This document shows positions 11,144 through 19,591 of a stretch of 64,000 nucleotides of DNA, piece by piece. Source of the stretch: Qipengyuania proteolytica (GTDB lineage: Bacteria > Pseudomonadota > Alphaproteobacteria > Sphingomonadales > Sphingomonadaceae); NCBI RefSeq assembly GCF_019711565.1, contig NZ_JAIGNN010000002.1, positions 496,001 through 560,000 of the forward strand. The letters run 5' to 3'. The translations under genes were made by a program, and so were the position numbers. How positions within the stretch are numbered: position 1 is the stretch's first letter; every line of letters starts with the position of its first letter. The notes below the pieces were generated by a model. It was not told the DNA's origin and made no database searches. It worked only from the letters and a program-made list of their open reading frames with translations.

Positions 11144-11873
11144 GGGGTTCATCGCCGGCCTGGGTGCCTTGTGGGTCGCGGGCTGCAACAAGGTTGCGGA
11201 CAGCGATACTGGCGCCAGGCTGCTGAGCGCAGCGGAGAAGTGGCACATGGGCGCGCACCGGTTCCTTTCGAACCGCGAAGCGCTCGCACCCGAGTATCCG
11301 CGCAGCGCCGTCTCGCCCTTCTTCCGCGGCAACGGCTCGACCGACCCGCAGAACGGCGACTATCCGCGCCATGTCGAGGAGGGCTTTGCCAACTGGCGGC
11401 TCGAGGTGCGCGGTCTGGTCGACACCCCGCTCAGCTTCAGCATCGAGAACATCCGCAAGCTGCCGGCGCGCAGCCAGGTGACGCGCCACGATTGCGTCGA
11501 AGGCTGGAGCGCGATCGGCGAATGGACCGGTCCGCAGCTGTCGCTCCTGCTGGACGAGGCAGGGTTGAAGCCCGAAGCGCGGTTCATCGTCTTCCGCTGC
11601 GCCGACAACCTCAACGGGCAGGACTATTACGAGACCGTCGACCTCGTTGATGCCTACCACCCGCAGACCATCATCGCCCACAGCCTGAACGGCGAGCCCC
11701 TGCCGGTCCGCAATGGCGCGCCGCTGCGCATGCGGATCGAACGGCAGCTGGGTTACAAGCACGCCAAGTACCTTACCGCGATCGAAGCCGTCGCGAGCCT
11801 CGACGGCATCGGCGGCGGCCAGGGCGGCTATTGGGAGGACCGGGCCGGGTACCAATGGTACGCCGGGATCTGA
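11130..11873 (+). CDS. Molybdopterin-dependent oxidoreductase (sulfite-oxidase fold), probable ATC start
   Basis: A 247-residue protein if read from ATC at 11130. The sulfite-oxidase-type molybdopterin domain shows RHDCVEGWSAIGEWTG with the molybdenum-ligand cysteine C122, RFIVFRCADN and IIAHSLNGEPLPVRNGAPLRM. The N-terminus reads IIKRRGFIAGLGALWVAGCNK, a twin-arginine export signal ending in a lipobox-like cysteine. The only conventional start, TTG at 11169, would delete the twin arginines. A Shine-Dalgarno GGAGG at 11120-11124 lies five bases before the ATC, and an in-frame stop at 11112 rules out a longer form. It overlaps the end of the cytochrome b gene, its probable redox partner (MsrP/MsrQ-like pair). 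Substrate unknown. Confidence 0.85.
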   Translation: MIKRRGFIAGLGALWVAGCNKVADSDTGARLLSAAEKWHMGAHRFLSNREALAPEYPRSAVSPFFRGNGSTDPQNGDYPRHVEEGFANWRLEVRGLVDTPLSFSIENIRKLPARSQVTRHDCVEGWSAIGEWTGPQLSLLLDEAGLKPEARFIVFRCADNLNGQDYYETVDLVDAYHPQTIIAHSLNGEPLPVRNGAPLRMRIERQLGYKHAKYLTAIEAVASLDGIGGGQGGYWEDRAGYQWYAGI

Positions 11874-11875
11874 CC

Positions 11876-12310
11876 TCAGTCGGGGTATTTCTCGAACGAA
11901 CGACTCCAGCCCAGGTCGATCATCTCTTCCAACACGCCCAGATCGATATCGCCGAGCTTGTTGACGTACAGGCAGGCGGCTCCGCGCGAATACTTGCCCA
12001 GCCGCGCAAGCAAGGGTGCGAAGGCTGCTTCCTCGCTCTCCTCGCCGCATCGAAGGATGTACAGCGAGTGCTTGGCCTTTCGCGGGCTGAAGCCTTGACG
12101 GCACATATCGCCTTCGCGCCCGCTATCGTAGCGGTAGTGGTACTGGCCGTAGCCTATGATGCTCGGCCCCCACATGCGCGGCTTCTCCCCGGTCACCTTG
12201 CGGAACAGCGCGTCGAGCACCTTCGCTTCCTCCCGCTTGCGCTCCGGTTCGACACCGGCAATGAAGTCCGCCGGATCGACCATCGTTATCTGGGTCTTTG
12301 CTTCAGTCAT
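11876..12310 (-). CDS. DUF1801 domain protein
   Basis: A 144-residue cytoplasmic protein of the DUF1801 (YdhG-like) family. Typical blocks are ALFRKVTGEKPRMWGPSIIGYG, YHYRYDSGREGD and FSPRKAKHSLYI. The C-terminal half carries LGKYSRGAACLYVNKLGDID. It is convergent with the molybdopterin gene (two bases apart) and divergent from cfa. The family has a small alpha/beta fold of unknown function. Start ATG at 12310 is preceded by an AGGCAAGGAT region. Confidence 0.88.
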   Translation of the reverse strand: MTEAKTQITMVDPADFIAGVEPERKREEAKVLDALFRKVTGEKPRMWGPSIIGYGQYHYRYDSGREGDMCRQGFSPRKAKHSLYILRCGEESEEAAFAPLLARLGKYSRGAACLYVNKLGDIDLGVLEEMIDLGWSRSFEKYPD

Positions 12311-12366
12311 CCTTGCCTCCTATGCGTTGCAACCATCATTCCAGTGGCCACGAAGAGCAAGGCAGT

Positions 12367-13617
12367 ATGAGCAAACGCCTCCTTTCCAGGTTCCTCGGTT
12401 CCACCATCAAGTTGGGCACCCTCACCGCCCGCTTCGCCGACGGGTCGAGCGAGACTTACGGATCGCCCGCCGAGGCTTATCCCGACATTCGGCTCGCCTT
12501 CACCGACGGCAAGGTCCCGCGCGACATCCTGCTCGACCCGCGCATCGGTGCGGCGGAGGCCTTCATGGACGGACGCCTGGTGATCGAGCAGGGCGACGTC
12601 ATGGGCCTCGTCCAGCTGCTCCGCTCGAACGCGGCGTGGGAACGCGGGGGTGCACTCAAGCCCCCCTCCCTCACCCGCCGCCTGCGCAACCGCGCCAAGT
12701 TCGTCGTCCAGGCGTTCAACGACCGCACCGGGTCGCGCCGCAACGTCGCGCACCATTACGACATCGGCAACGAGCTCTACCGGCTCATGCTCGACCCCGA
12801 GCACATGCAGTATTCCTGCGCCTACTGGCCCGAAGGCGTCGAGACGCTGGCCGAAGCGCAGCACGCCAAGCTCGCCCATATCGCCGCCAAGCTCGCGCTC
12901 GCCGACGGGCAGAGCGTGCTCGACATCGGCTGCGGCTGGGGCGGCATGGCGATCTTCCTCGCCCGGCACTTCGACGTGCGGGTGACCGGCATCACCCTCT
13001 CGCAGGAACAGCTCGCCCTCGCCCGCACCCGCGCCGAGGAGGCCGGCGTGGCCGATCGCGTCAGCTTCGAGCTGGTCGACTACCGCGACCTTGCCGCGCG
13101 CGGTGCCCGCTTCGACCGGATCGTCTCGGTCGGCATGTTCGAGCATGTCGGCCGCCCGCAGTTCGAGACCTTCTTCCGCGCCTGTGCGAACCTGCTGGCC
13201 GACGACGGCGTCATGCTGCTCCACACCATCGGCCGCTTCGGCGGGCCGGGCGTGACCGACGCCTTCACCAACAAGTACATCTTCCCCGGCGGCTACATCC
13301 CCGCCCTGTCGGAGACGCTGGCGGCGAGCGAGAAGGTCCGCCTGATCCACTCCGACATCGAGACGCTGCGCCTGCACTACGCGGAGACCCTGCGCGAATG
13401 GTACGCCCGCTGCGAGGCCAACCGCGAGGCGATCGTCGCGATGTACGACGAGCGCTTCTACCGCATGTGGACCTTCTACCTCTCCGGCGCGACCGCGGCC
13501 TTCGAATGGGGCAGCATGGGCAATTACCAGATCCAGTTCGTCCGCCACCGACGCGCGCTGCCGATCACGCGCGACTACATGGCGGCGGCGGAGCGGCGGT
13601 TGCTGGATGCGGGCTGA
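12367..13617 (+). CDS. cfa: Cyclopropane-fatty-acyl-phospholipid synthase family protein
   Basis: A 416-residue enzyme of the Cfa/mycolic acid methyltransferase family, which adds a methylene bridge from SAM to unsaturated acyl chains of membrane phospholipids. Visible motifs are HHYDIGNELYRLML, the SAM site VLDIGCGWGGMAIFLA (about residues 184-199), ITLSQEQLALA, VGMFEHVG and the C-terminal FVRHRRALPITRDYM. Length is close to proteobacterial Cfa2-type proteins. Start chosen at ATG 12367 (MSKRLLSRF); upstream in-frame codons are not protein-like. Transcribed alone. Confidence 0.93.
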   Translation: MSKRLLSRFLGSTIKLGTLTARFADGSSETYGSPAEAYPDIRLAFTDGKVPRDILLDPRIGAAEAFMDGRLVIEQGDVMGLVQLLRSNAAWERGGALKPPSLTRRLRNRAKFVVQAFNDRTGSRRNVAHHYDIGNELYRLMLDPEHMQYSCAYWPEGVETLAEAQHAKLAHIAAKLALADGQSVLDIGCGWGGMAIFLARHFDVRVTGITLSQEQLALARTRAEEAGVADRVSFELVDYRDLAARGARFDRIVSVGMFEHVGRPQFETFFRACANLLADDGVMLLHTIGRFGGPGVTDAFTNKYIFPGGYIPALSETLAASEKVRLIHSDIETLRLHYAETLREWYARCEANREAIVAMYDERFYRMWTFYLSGATAAFEWGSMGNYQIQFVRHRRALPITRDYMAAAERRLLDAG

Positions 13618-13680
13618 GAGCGCGGACTTGCGCCCGATTGCCGTGTAGGACGAAACGAGGGTTCGCCCCGTCGCAGTCCT

Positions 13681-13725
13681 ACGACATGGACCGCATGTTA
13701 CACGGTCCAGGGCGGAAAAAGCTGC
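13681..13725 (-). repeat. Dispersed palindromic element, copy 2
   Basis: A hairpin with arms TGGACCG (13687-13693) and CGGTCCA (13703-13709) and a nine-base spacer, followed by the GGGCGGAAAAAG flank. The minus-strand reading gives FRPGPCNMRSMS and then a stop. The element resembles copies at 8361-8400 and 18646-18685. It lies in the spacer between cfa and the RTX gene; the remaining spacer (13726-13962) holds only a 10-codon frame at 13784 with a good ribosome site and a hairpin at 13886-13909. Confidence 0.65.
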
Positions 13726-13885
13726 GGGGCCATGAGGGGCCTCTCCTGACCCGGCGGAATTCAGAGCGGTAGAGGAGAAGACCATGCATCCCGCTATCAC
13801 CGCGACGACTGAGTAGGAAAGCGTCAATCGCAAGCCGACCTTGGTCTAAAGCCGCGCTATGCGGACTTCCCGCAACCTTGCTGCA

Positions 13886-13909
13886 TGGCCAGCCTGAGAT
13901 AGCTGGCCA
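13886..13909 (-). terminator. Hairpin after RTX gene, possible terminator
   Basis: Perfect 8-base arms TGGCCAGC/GCTGGCCA around an 8-base loop, 54 bases beyond the stop of the RTX gene on the minus strand. No T-tract follows, so termination is uncertain. Confidence 0.35.
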
Positions 13910-13962
13910 CATCGCATTCGCTACCGGATGATCGCCTCCTCGAAAGTCCGCAGGAGACGAAT

Positions 13963-15312
13963 TCAGACCATGTGCAGAGCGTCGCTGGCGCCGAGAATGT
14001 CCGTAGGCATCAACGTGCCGGCGAAGATCATATCCCCGCCGCCGAACGCTTTCGAGCCACCCGGTCCACCGTCCGCGGCAGCTACAAAAGTGTCGGCAGT
14101 GAAGTCGCTCTGGGTCAGGTTCAAGATGCCGTCGAGCCAAATGAACGCATCGGCCGAGCCATCGCCATCGGTATCCATCTCGACGATCGTCCGGGATGTC
14201 CCCTGAGAATAGCGCAGTTCGCCGGCGGCACCGCTGAATGCTGCCTGTCCGATGAAAGTGAAGTGCTGCGTCCCCGCGGTCGAACTGTCTGCGTCGATGC
14301 CGGACAGGTCGATCAGGTCGCCTTCCGCCTGATCGAAGTCGGCGATGATATCGCTGCTGCCTTGCGTCAGCCCGGCGTCGTCAGTGCTGGCATAGGCGAA
14401 CGTATCCGCGCCGAGCGCGCCGACCAGCTTGTCGAGCCCCCCGCCACCGTAAATGATGTCGTCGTCCTTGCCGCCGACGATGAAGTCTGCGCCGCCATCG
14501 CCGTAGAGCACGTCGGTTCCGCGTCCGCCGTAAACCTGGTCGGCACCGGACCCGGCGTAGAGCGTGTCGTCGACATTGCGTCCCACCAGGACGTTTGCGA
14601 CGTCATTGCCGTAGATCGTGTTGTCGTCAGGATTGCCGGTTCCGTCGATCCGGCCACCGGAAAGATGGAGAACCTCGACATTGGTGGGCATTTCATACGA
14701 GATCGACGCATAAACCGTGTCGGTGCCCGCCCCGGCTAGTTCGGTGACGACGTCCCCGGCATTGTCGACATAGTAGGTGTCGTTGCCACCTCCGCCGAAC
14801 ATGGAGTCTGCTCCAGCACCGCCATCGAGGATATCGTTGCCACCACCGCCACGCAGCAAATCGGCGCCGTTTCCGCCTTCGAGCACGTCGTCTCCGCCAA
14901 GGCCTTCGATCGTGTCGTTCCCTTCGAGCCCCTGCAGACGGTCTGCGAAAGCACTGCCATTGATCGTGTCAGCGCCAGCCAGCAGAGCGGCGAACAGGCC
15001 AGCGGTATCATCGGTGCCGACGAAGTTGGTGAATTGTTCGACGCTCATGGACAGACCTTGGAAGGTGAAGGCTGCGCCGCCGGTGATGCTGTAATCGAGA
15101 CCTGTGATCGTGCCGGTGGTCGGCACCCCGTCGACGAAATTCGCGAAGCTGCCGTCGATGATCAGGCGTTCGGTGATGCCGTCGAAAACATCGGTAAAGG
15201 TCACGCGGCTCGAATTGCCGGAAGGGGTCGCGAAATCGAAAAATTCCGCGATGTTCGCATTCGCGATAAAAGATCCTGCGTCGAACGCGCGAACAGCCGT
15301 AAAAATCGCCAT
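13963..15312 (-). CDS. Hemolysin-type (RTX) calcium-binding repeat protein
   Basis: A 449-residue acidic protein without an N-terminal signal peptide, as expected for type I secretion. An N-terminal beta-rich domain (to about residue 110) is followed by two blocks of glycine/aspartate nonapeptides such as GLEGNDTIE, GGNGADLLR, GGGGNDILD and GDGGADFIV, separated by a segment like TDTVYASISYEMPTNVEVLHLSG. The C-terminal region DIIADFDQAEGDLIDLSGID and MDTDGDGSADAFIWLDG is the usual peptidase-M10 serralysin-C/secretion domain, and the end is hydrophobic. No protease or lipase domain is seen. Start ATG 15312 (MAIFTAVRAFD) is preferred over a longer reading. No secretion genes are adjacent. Its C-terminus resembles the fragment at 25.8 kb. 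Confidence 0.88.
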   Translation of the reverse strand: MAIFTAVRAFDAGSFIANANIAEFFDFATPSGNSSRVTFTDVFDGITERLIIDGSFANFVDGVPTTGTITGLDYSITGGAAFTFQGLSMSVEQFTNFVGTDDTAGLFAALLAGADTINGSAFADRLQGLEGNDTIEGLGGDDVLEGGNGADLLRGGGGNDILDGGAGADSMFGGGGNDTYYVDNAGDVVTELAGAGTDTVYASISYEMPTNVEVLHLSGGRIDGTGNPDDNTIYGNDVANVLVGRNVDDTLYAGSGADQVYGGRGTDVLYGDGGADFIVGGKDDDIIYGGGGLDKLVGALGADTFAYASTDDAGLTQGSSDIIADFDQAEGDLIDLSGIDADSSTAGTQHFTFIGQAAFSGAAGELRYSQGTSRTIVEMDTDGDGSADAFIWLDGILNLTQSDFTADTFVAAADGGPGGSKAFGGGDMIFAGTLMPTDILGASDALHMV

Positions 15313-15543
15313 TTTACATCTTCCCCCCAAAACTCTTCAATCGCGAGCCTATCGCCGCCGGTCGGCGATCGTGCGCTTGCCATTGCTTAGTCCGGCAAAT
15401 TGGAAGGTCAACTGCACGGGCCGCCCTGTCCCTACCCCTGACAATCAGTGTCAGCGCCCACTTTCCCGCAGTCTAGCGCTTCTTGTTTGCCTACAGCGTC
15501 ACGCTCCTGCTAGCGGCGCGGCCAAGCAAGCGAAGGTGCATCC

Positions 15544-16758
<1,215 letters not shown>

Positions 16759-16919
16759 TTGCGCTGCAGCACGTTTATGCGTTGCGATATTGCGCTTGCG
16801 AGACCGTCCGTGGCATAAATTTGCGATGAAGCGTTGACTTATCCACCTCCCTCCACAGCGAAAAGCGGGGAAAGTGGAAAAGTCGGGGCTTGCCAGCTTG
16901 CAGAATCGCCCGGCGAGGC

Positions 16920-17460
16920 GCAGCTTCAAGTCCTCGGAAGGACGCGGAAACGCACTGAACTGGACGGTCGAAAGACTTGAAAGAACAGGGAATTTCCAAG
17001 ACCGGATGACGTGACGGAACCTGTCCGCGCGGATCACGAGACCCTCGTGCAGAAGACTTCGGTCGGACGCAAGGCGGGTCGATGACGGAACCGCGAAGTC
17101 GTTCCAGAACGAGCTTGGCCAACCCGGCCGGATGCCGAAGGAGGCGTCGAAGGAAGGTCTTCGGACCGGAAAGCGATGCAACCGCTTGAGGCGGAAGGCC
17201 ATAAACGGAAAGCCAAGCTGCGGAGCCGCCTGGTGAAGGCTGGCCTGCAACGGAAGCGAGGGCCTTCGGGCCTGGCGCACCCAAGCGGGTCGACTGGAGG
17301 GTGGAGCCGGATGCCGGTGCGAGCGCCGGTGACAGAACCGGAAGGAATGTCTTCGGACAAACCGGAAGGGAAAACATCGGATGCCAAGTTCCTATCTTCG
17401 GATACGACCACGCATCGGTGAGAGTGGGGTCGGCAGCAATGCCGGCCCCATTTGCTTTGT
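16920..17460 (+). ncRNA. Putative large structured non-coding RNA downstream of argG
   Basis: About 540 bases without a believable gene but with dense perfect hairpins. Five have the very stable cUUCGg loop: GAC/GTC at 17055-17064, GGTC/GACC at 17156-17167, GGCC/GGCC at 17261-17272, TGTC/GACA at 17348-17359 and TATC/GATA at 17393-17404. Two have GAAA loops (16944-16953 and 16967-16976). Others are CACGAG/CTCGTG (17035-17049), TCGTT/AACGA (17099-17112) and CCGGTG/CGCCGG (17314-17329). An 8-bp helix TTCAAGTC/GACTTGAA (16925-16932 with 16974-16981) could enclose the first ones. The region ends in a terminator with a GCAA loop. UUCG and GNRA loops are canonical only in plus-strand RNA. RNase P, tmRNA, SRP and group II domain V signatures are absent. 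Boundaries are approximate; the 5' end could lie nearer 16860. Identity is inference. Confidence 0.55.
17426..17460 (+). terminator. Intrinsic terminator of the putative RNA
   Basis: A 10-bp stem GGGGTCGGCA/TGCCGGCCCC (one G-U pair in RNA) closed by a GCAA tetraloop (17436-17439), followed by ATTTGCTTTGT. The polarity fits plus-strand transcription of the hairpin-rich region. The remaining gap to rlpA (17461-17708) shows no gene. Confidence 0.75.
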
Positions 17461-17708
17461 GCGGCCCTCGCCCGCGTGGCGCGCGCACCGTCTGCCTAAG
17501 GTGTCAAAGAGCTGTGCGGTCGCGAATCCTTTCGCGATCCAGCGCTGGTAGGCGGCCGGGCAATCACCCCCGAGATGTTGTAGGAAAGCGCCATCGGTGC
17601 CCGGTGAAGCGACGAATCGTGGCCGGAATGGGGCAGTCGCCCGCCGGGTTAACGACTCTCCCGCCGCGCTCCGCTATTGCCGCCGGAACTTGACGGGAGG
17701 TCCACACG

Positions 17709-18221
17709 ATGGCCAATCGCGCGTTTCGCAGCTTGCTTTTCACCGCCCTCGTGGCGCTTCCCGCCACGGCGGGCCACACCGAGGAGCGCACCGCTTCCGC
17801 GCTCGAAGTCGCGTCCTTCGACCGCAGCTTCGTAGCTTACGAGAGCCTGCCGCCGCAGCCCGAGCCGGCTGCCCACGTCGTCGACCTCGACACCATCGAA
17901 CCGCCGGTCGAGGCGCAGCCCGCCACCACCGCGATCGAGGGCGGCAACGCGTCCTATTACGGTCGCAAGTTCCACGGCCGCCGCACCGCGAGCGGCGAGG
18001 CGTTCGACATGCACGCCATGACCGCCGCCCATCGCACCCTGCCCTTCGGAACGCTCGTGCAGGTGACAAACCCGCGCAACGGCAAGACAGTGACCGTGCG
18101 CATCAACGATCGCGGACCCTTCCACGGCAACCGCGTTATCGACGTGAGCCGCGCCGCGGCGACCGAGCTCGGCCTGATCGGCCCGGGCAAGGCCCATGTG
18201 GAGCTGGCCGTCGTCGGTTAA
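17709..18221 (+). CDS. rlpA: Septal ring lytic transglycosylase RlpA family protein
   Basis: A 170-residue exported protein: signal peptide MANRAFRSLLFTALVALPATAG, a proline-rich linker (to about residue 75) and the double-psi beta-barrel of RlpA. Diagnostic blocks are NASYYGRKFHGRRTASGEAFD, AAHRTLPFGTLVQVTN and VRINDRGPFHGNRVIDVS, including the catalytic Asp in INDRGPF. It lacks a C-terminal SPOR domain and a lipobox cysteine, so it is a short, freely periplasmic version that cuts denuded glycan strands. Preceded by GGGAGG eight bases before ATG. Its TAA is shared in TTAA with the converging neighbour. Confidence 0.93.
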   Translation: MANRAFRSLLFTALVALPATAGHTEERTASALEVASFDRSFVAYESLPPQPEPAAHVVDLDTIEPPVEAQPATTAIEGGNASYYGRKFHGRRTASGEAFDMHAMTAAHRTLPFGTLVQVTNPRNGKTVTVRINDRGPFHGNRVIDVSRAAATELGLIGPGKAHVELAVVG

Positions 18222-19186
18222 GTGCCGGCGTCCGCCTGCGACTCCTCCTCCGCCACCCACATGCCGTGTTCGTCGCGCGTGTGGAGTGCCCAGCCTTCGC
18301 CATAGCGCCACCAGTCCTCGTCGCCCGCCTCGAAGGCCGCCATCTGGCACGCTTCGATCGCCAACGCCGCGCCCGTCAGTTCCGCCACCGTTGGCGCATC
18401 GGCGGGGCGCGCCTCCTCCATTTCCTCGATCAGGCGGCTGACGCGCGGATAGTGCGGACAGTCGCGGCACCCGGGCCAGTCGGGCTCCTCGCAGCACGGC
18501 CCCGTGGCCTTGCCCACATTCGGCACCGGCTCCCAGCCATCGGCCCCGATCCGGTAATGCCGCTTCCCGCGATCCGTCCCGAGCCGCGCGCCGACGCAGT
18601 CGCAAGCCGGTTCCTCGACCGCATCGGGCTCCCCCTGCGCGGGAGACATGGACCGGGTGTTACACGGTCCATGCGAAGAAGTTTCGGGGGTTGCAGCCGG
18701 CAGGTCCGCATCGATCGCCTCGCCAGCGCGCAGGCGGCGCAGCATGGCATCGAAGCCCTCCGCCAGCGCCTCGATCCGCGCATCGGTGCGCATCCGGTCG
18801 AGCCGCGCGAGGTGGGCGAGCAGCAGTCGGTCCGAAAAGCGCCGCCGCGTGCCGACGAGCTCGCCGTGATACCACACCTCCTCGTCGACGCCGTGCATGG
18901 CGAAATCCGCCAGCTTAGCCTCCGCCGCCCCGCGGGCGATCACCAGCGCGGCATCCCAAGCGCGCCCGAAGGCGGCGGAATTGCGCCGCGCGCGATAGCA
19001 GGTCTGGTGCGAGACCCGCGCACGCCGCGCCGCCCCGCGCACCGACCCGCTGACCGCCAGCGCCTCGAGGAAGGCCACTTGGCGCTCGGGCACGAACTGC
19101 GTCTGCGGCGCGCGCTCGTCCTCGGCGAAAAGGTCGCCGTGGAGCACGATGGGATGGGTTGCGGGAGTATCGGCGGTGCTGTGCAT
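18218..19186 (-). CDS. Helix-turn-helix protein, terminase-small-subunit-like, with palindromic insert
   Basis: A 322-residue cytoplasmic protein not firmly recognised. Residues about 35-70 (RQVAFLEALAVSGSVRGAARRARVSHQTCYRARR) look like the helix-turn-helix of terminase small subunits and related sphingomonad proteins. Residues about 70-150 are alpha-helical. Near residues 167-182 the protein reads SSHGPCNTRSMSPAQ, encoded by a copy of the dispersed palindromic element. The C-terminal half has CDCVGARLG and a cysteine cluster GPCCEEPDWPGCRDCPHYP, possibly metal-binding. Start chosen at ATG 19186; a longer form to 19225 is possible. No other phage genes are nearby, and the stop overlaps rlpA in TTAA. 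Confidence 0.6.
   Translation of the reverse strand: MHSTADTPATHPIVLHGDLFAEDERAPQTQFVPERQVAFLEALAVSGSVRGAARRARVSHQTCYRARRNSAAFGRAWDAALVIARGAAEAKLADFAMHGVDEEVWYHGELVGTRRRFSDRLLLAHLARLDRMRTDARIEALAEGFDAMLRRLRAGEAIDADLPAATPETSSHGPCNTRSMSPAQGEPDAVEEPACDCVGARLGTDRGKRHYRIGADGWEPVPNVGKATGPCCEEPDWPGCRDCPHYPRVSRLIEEMEEARPADAPTVAELTGAALAIEACQMAAFEAGDEDWWRYGEGWALHTRDEHGMWVAEEESQADAGT
18646..18685 (-). repeat. Dispersed palindromic element, copy 3, inside a coding sequence
   Basis: Arms CATGGACCG (18647-18655) and CGGTCCATG (18665-18673) flank GGTGTTACA. The core differs from copy 2 only in the start of the spacer. It is in frame in the minus-strand gene and encodes HGPCNTRSMS without a stop. Confidence 0.7.
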
Positions 19187-19273
19187 CGGTTCACCTGTGG
19201 CTTGTAAGCAGGGGAACCGGGTCATTTATACAGCGCGAGGCATGTAGGACAGCCCTCGCAGCGCAGGACGCCC

Positions 19274-19369
19274 TCAGCGGCCTCGTCGCCGCGCGGCCCA
19301 TTCACTGAGCATCAGCGCCAGGACGAACACGACAAATACGAGGATAATCACGGTGAGTGAGGCAGGCAT
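19274..19369 (-). CDS. Small membrane protein, 31 residues
   Basis: A 31-codon frame encoding a single hydrophobic helix (LTVIILVFVVFVLALML) followed by the basic tail SEWAARRRGR, so it is probably a one-pass inner-membrane peptide with its C-terminus in the cytoplasm. The ATG is preceded by a strong GGAGGAGGG ribosome site. There is no known homologue that I can name and no clear operon partner; the following bases to 19591 contain no gene. Confidence 0.5.
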   Translation of the reverse strand: MPASLTVIILVFVVFVLALMLSEWAARRRGR

Positions 19370-19591
19370 GCGACCCTCCTCCTCTCTGGATAAGGCGGGA
19401 GCGGGGCCGGAGCCTGTCCCAATCGCCGATTTGCCCGGAAAAGGACCGGCGATGGCGGCCCTGTAGCAGCATTGCGCGAGGCATGCATTATCATTTGATG
19501 GGTCGCGCGCCGGCAGGCCGGGGCGCCCTATCCATCGCGCCCGCCCGGTGTACGACAGGTACCGGGTCGCCTCCGTCGGGAGGGACGGCGC

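Noticed and set aside
16839-16847. TTATCCACC, one mismatch from a DnaA box
   Set aside because: A single box, without clustered copies, an AT-rich unwinding region or dnaA/dnaN nearby, is not evidence of an origin.
16920-17460. Identity as RNase P RNA, tmRNA or a group II intron
   Set aside because: The conserved GAGGAAAGUCC block of RNase P, the tRNA-like acceptor and tag of tmRNA, and the intron domain V sequence are not visible.
18218-19186. Prophage or terminase locus
   Set aside because: Only one terminase-like helix-turn-helix is seen. No capsid, portal, integrase or attachment repeats occur within 10 kb.
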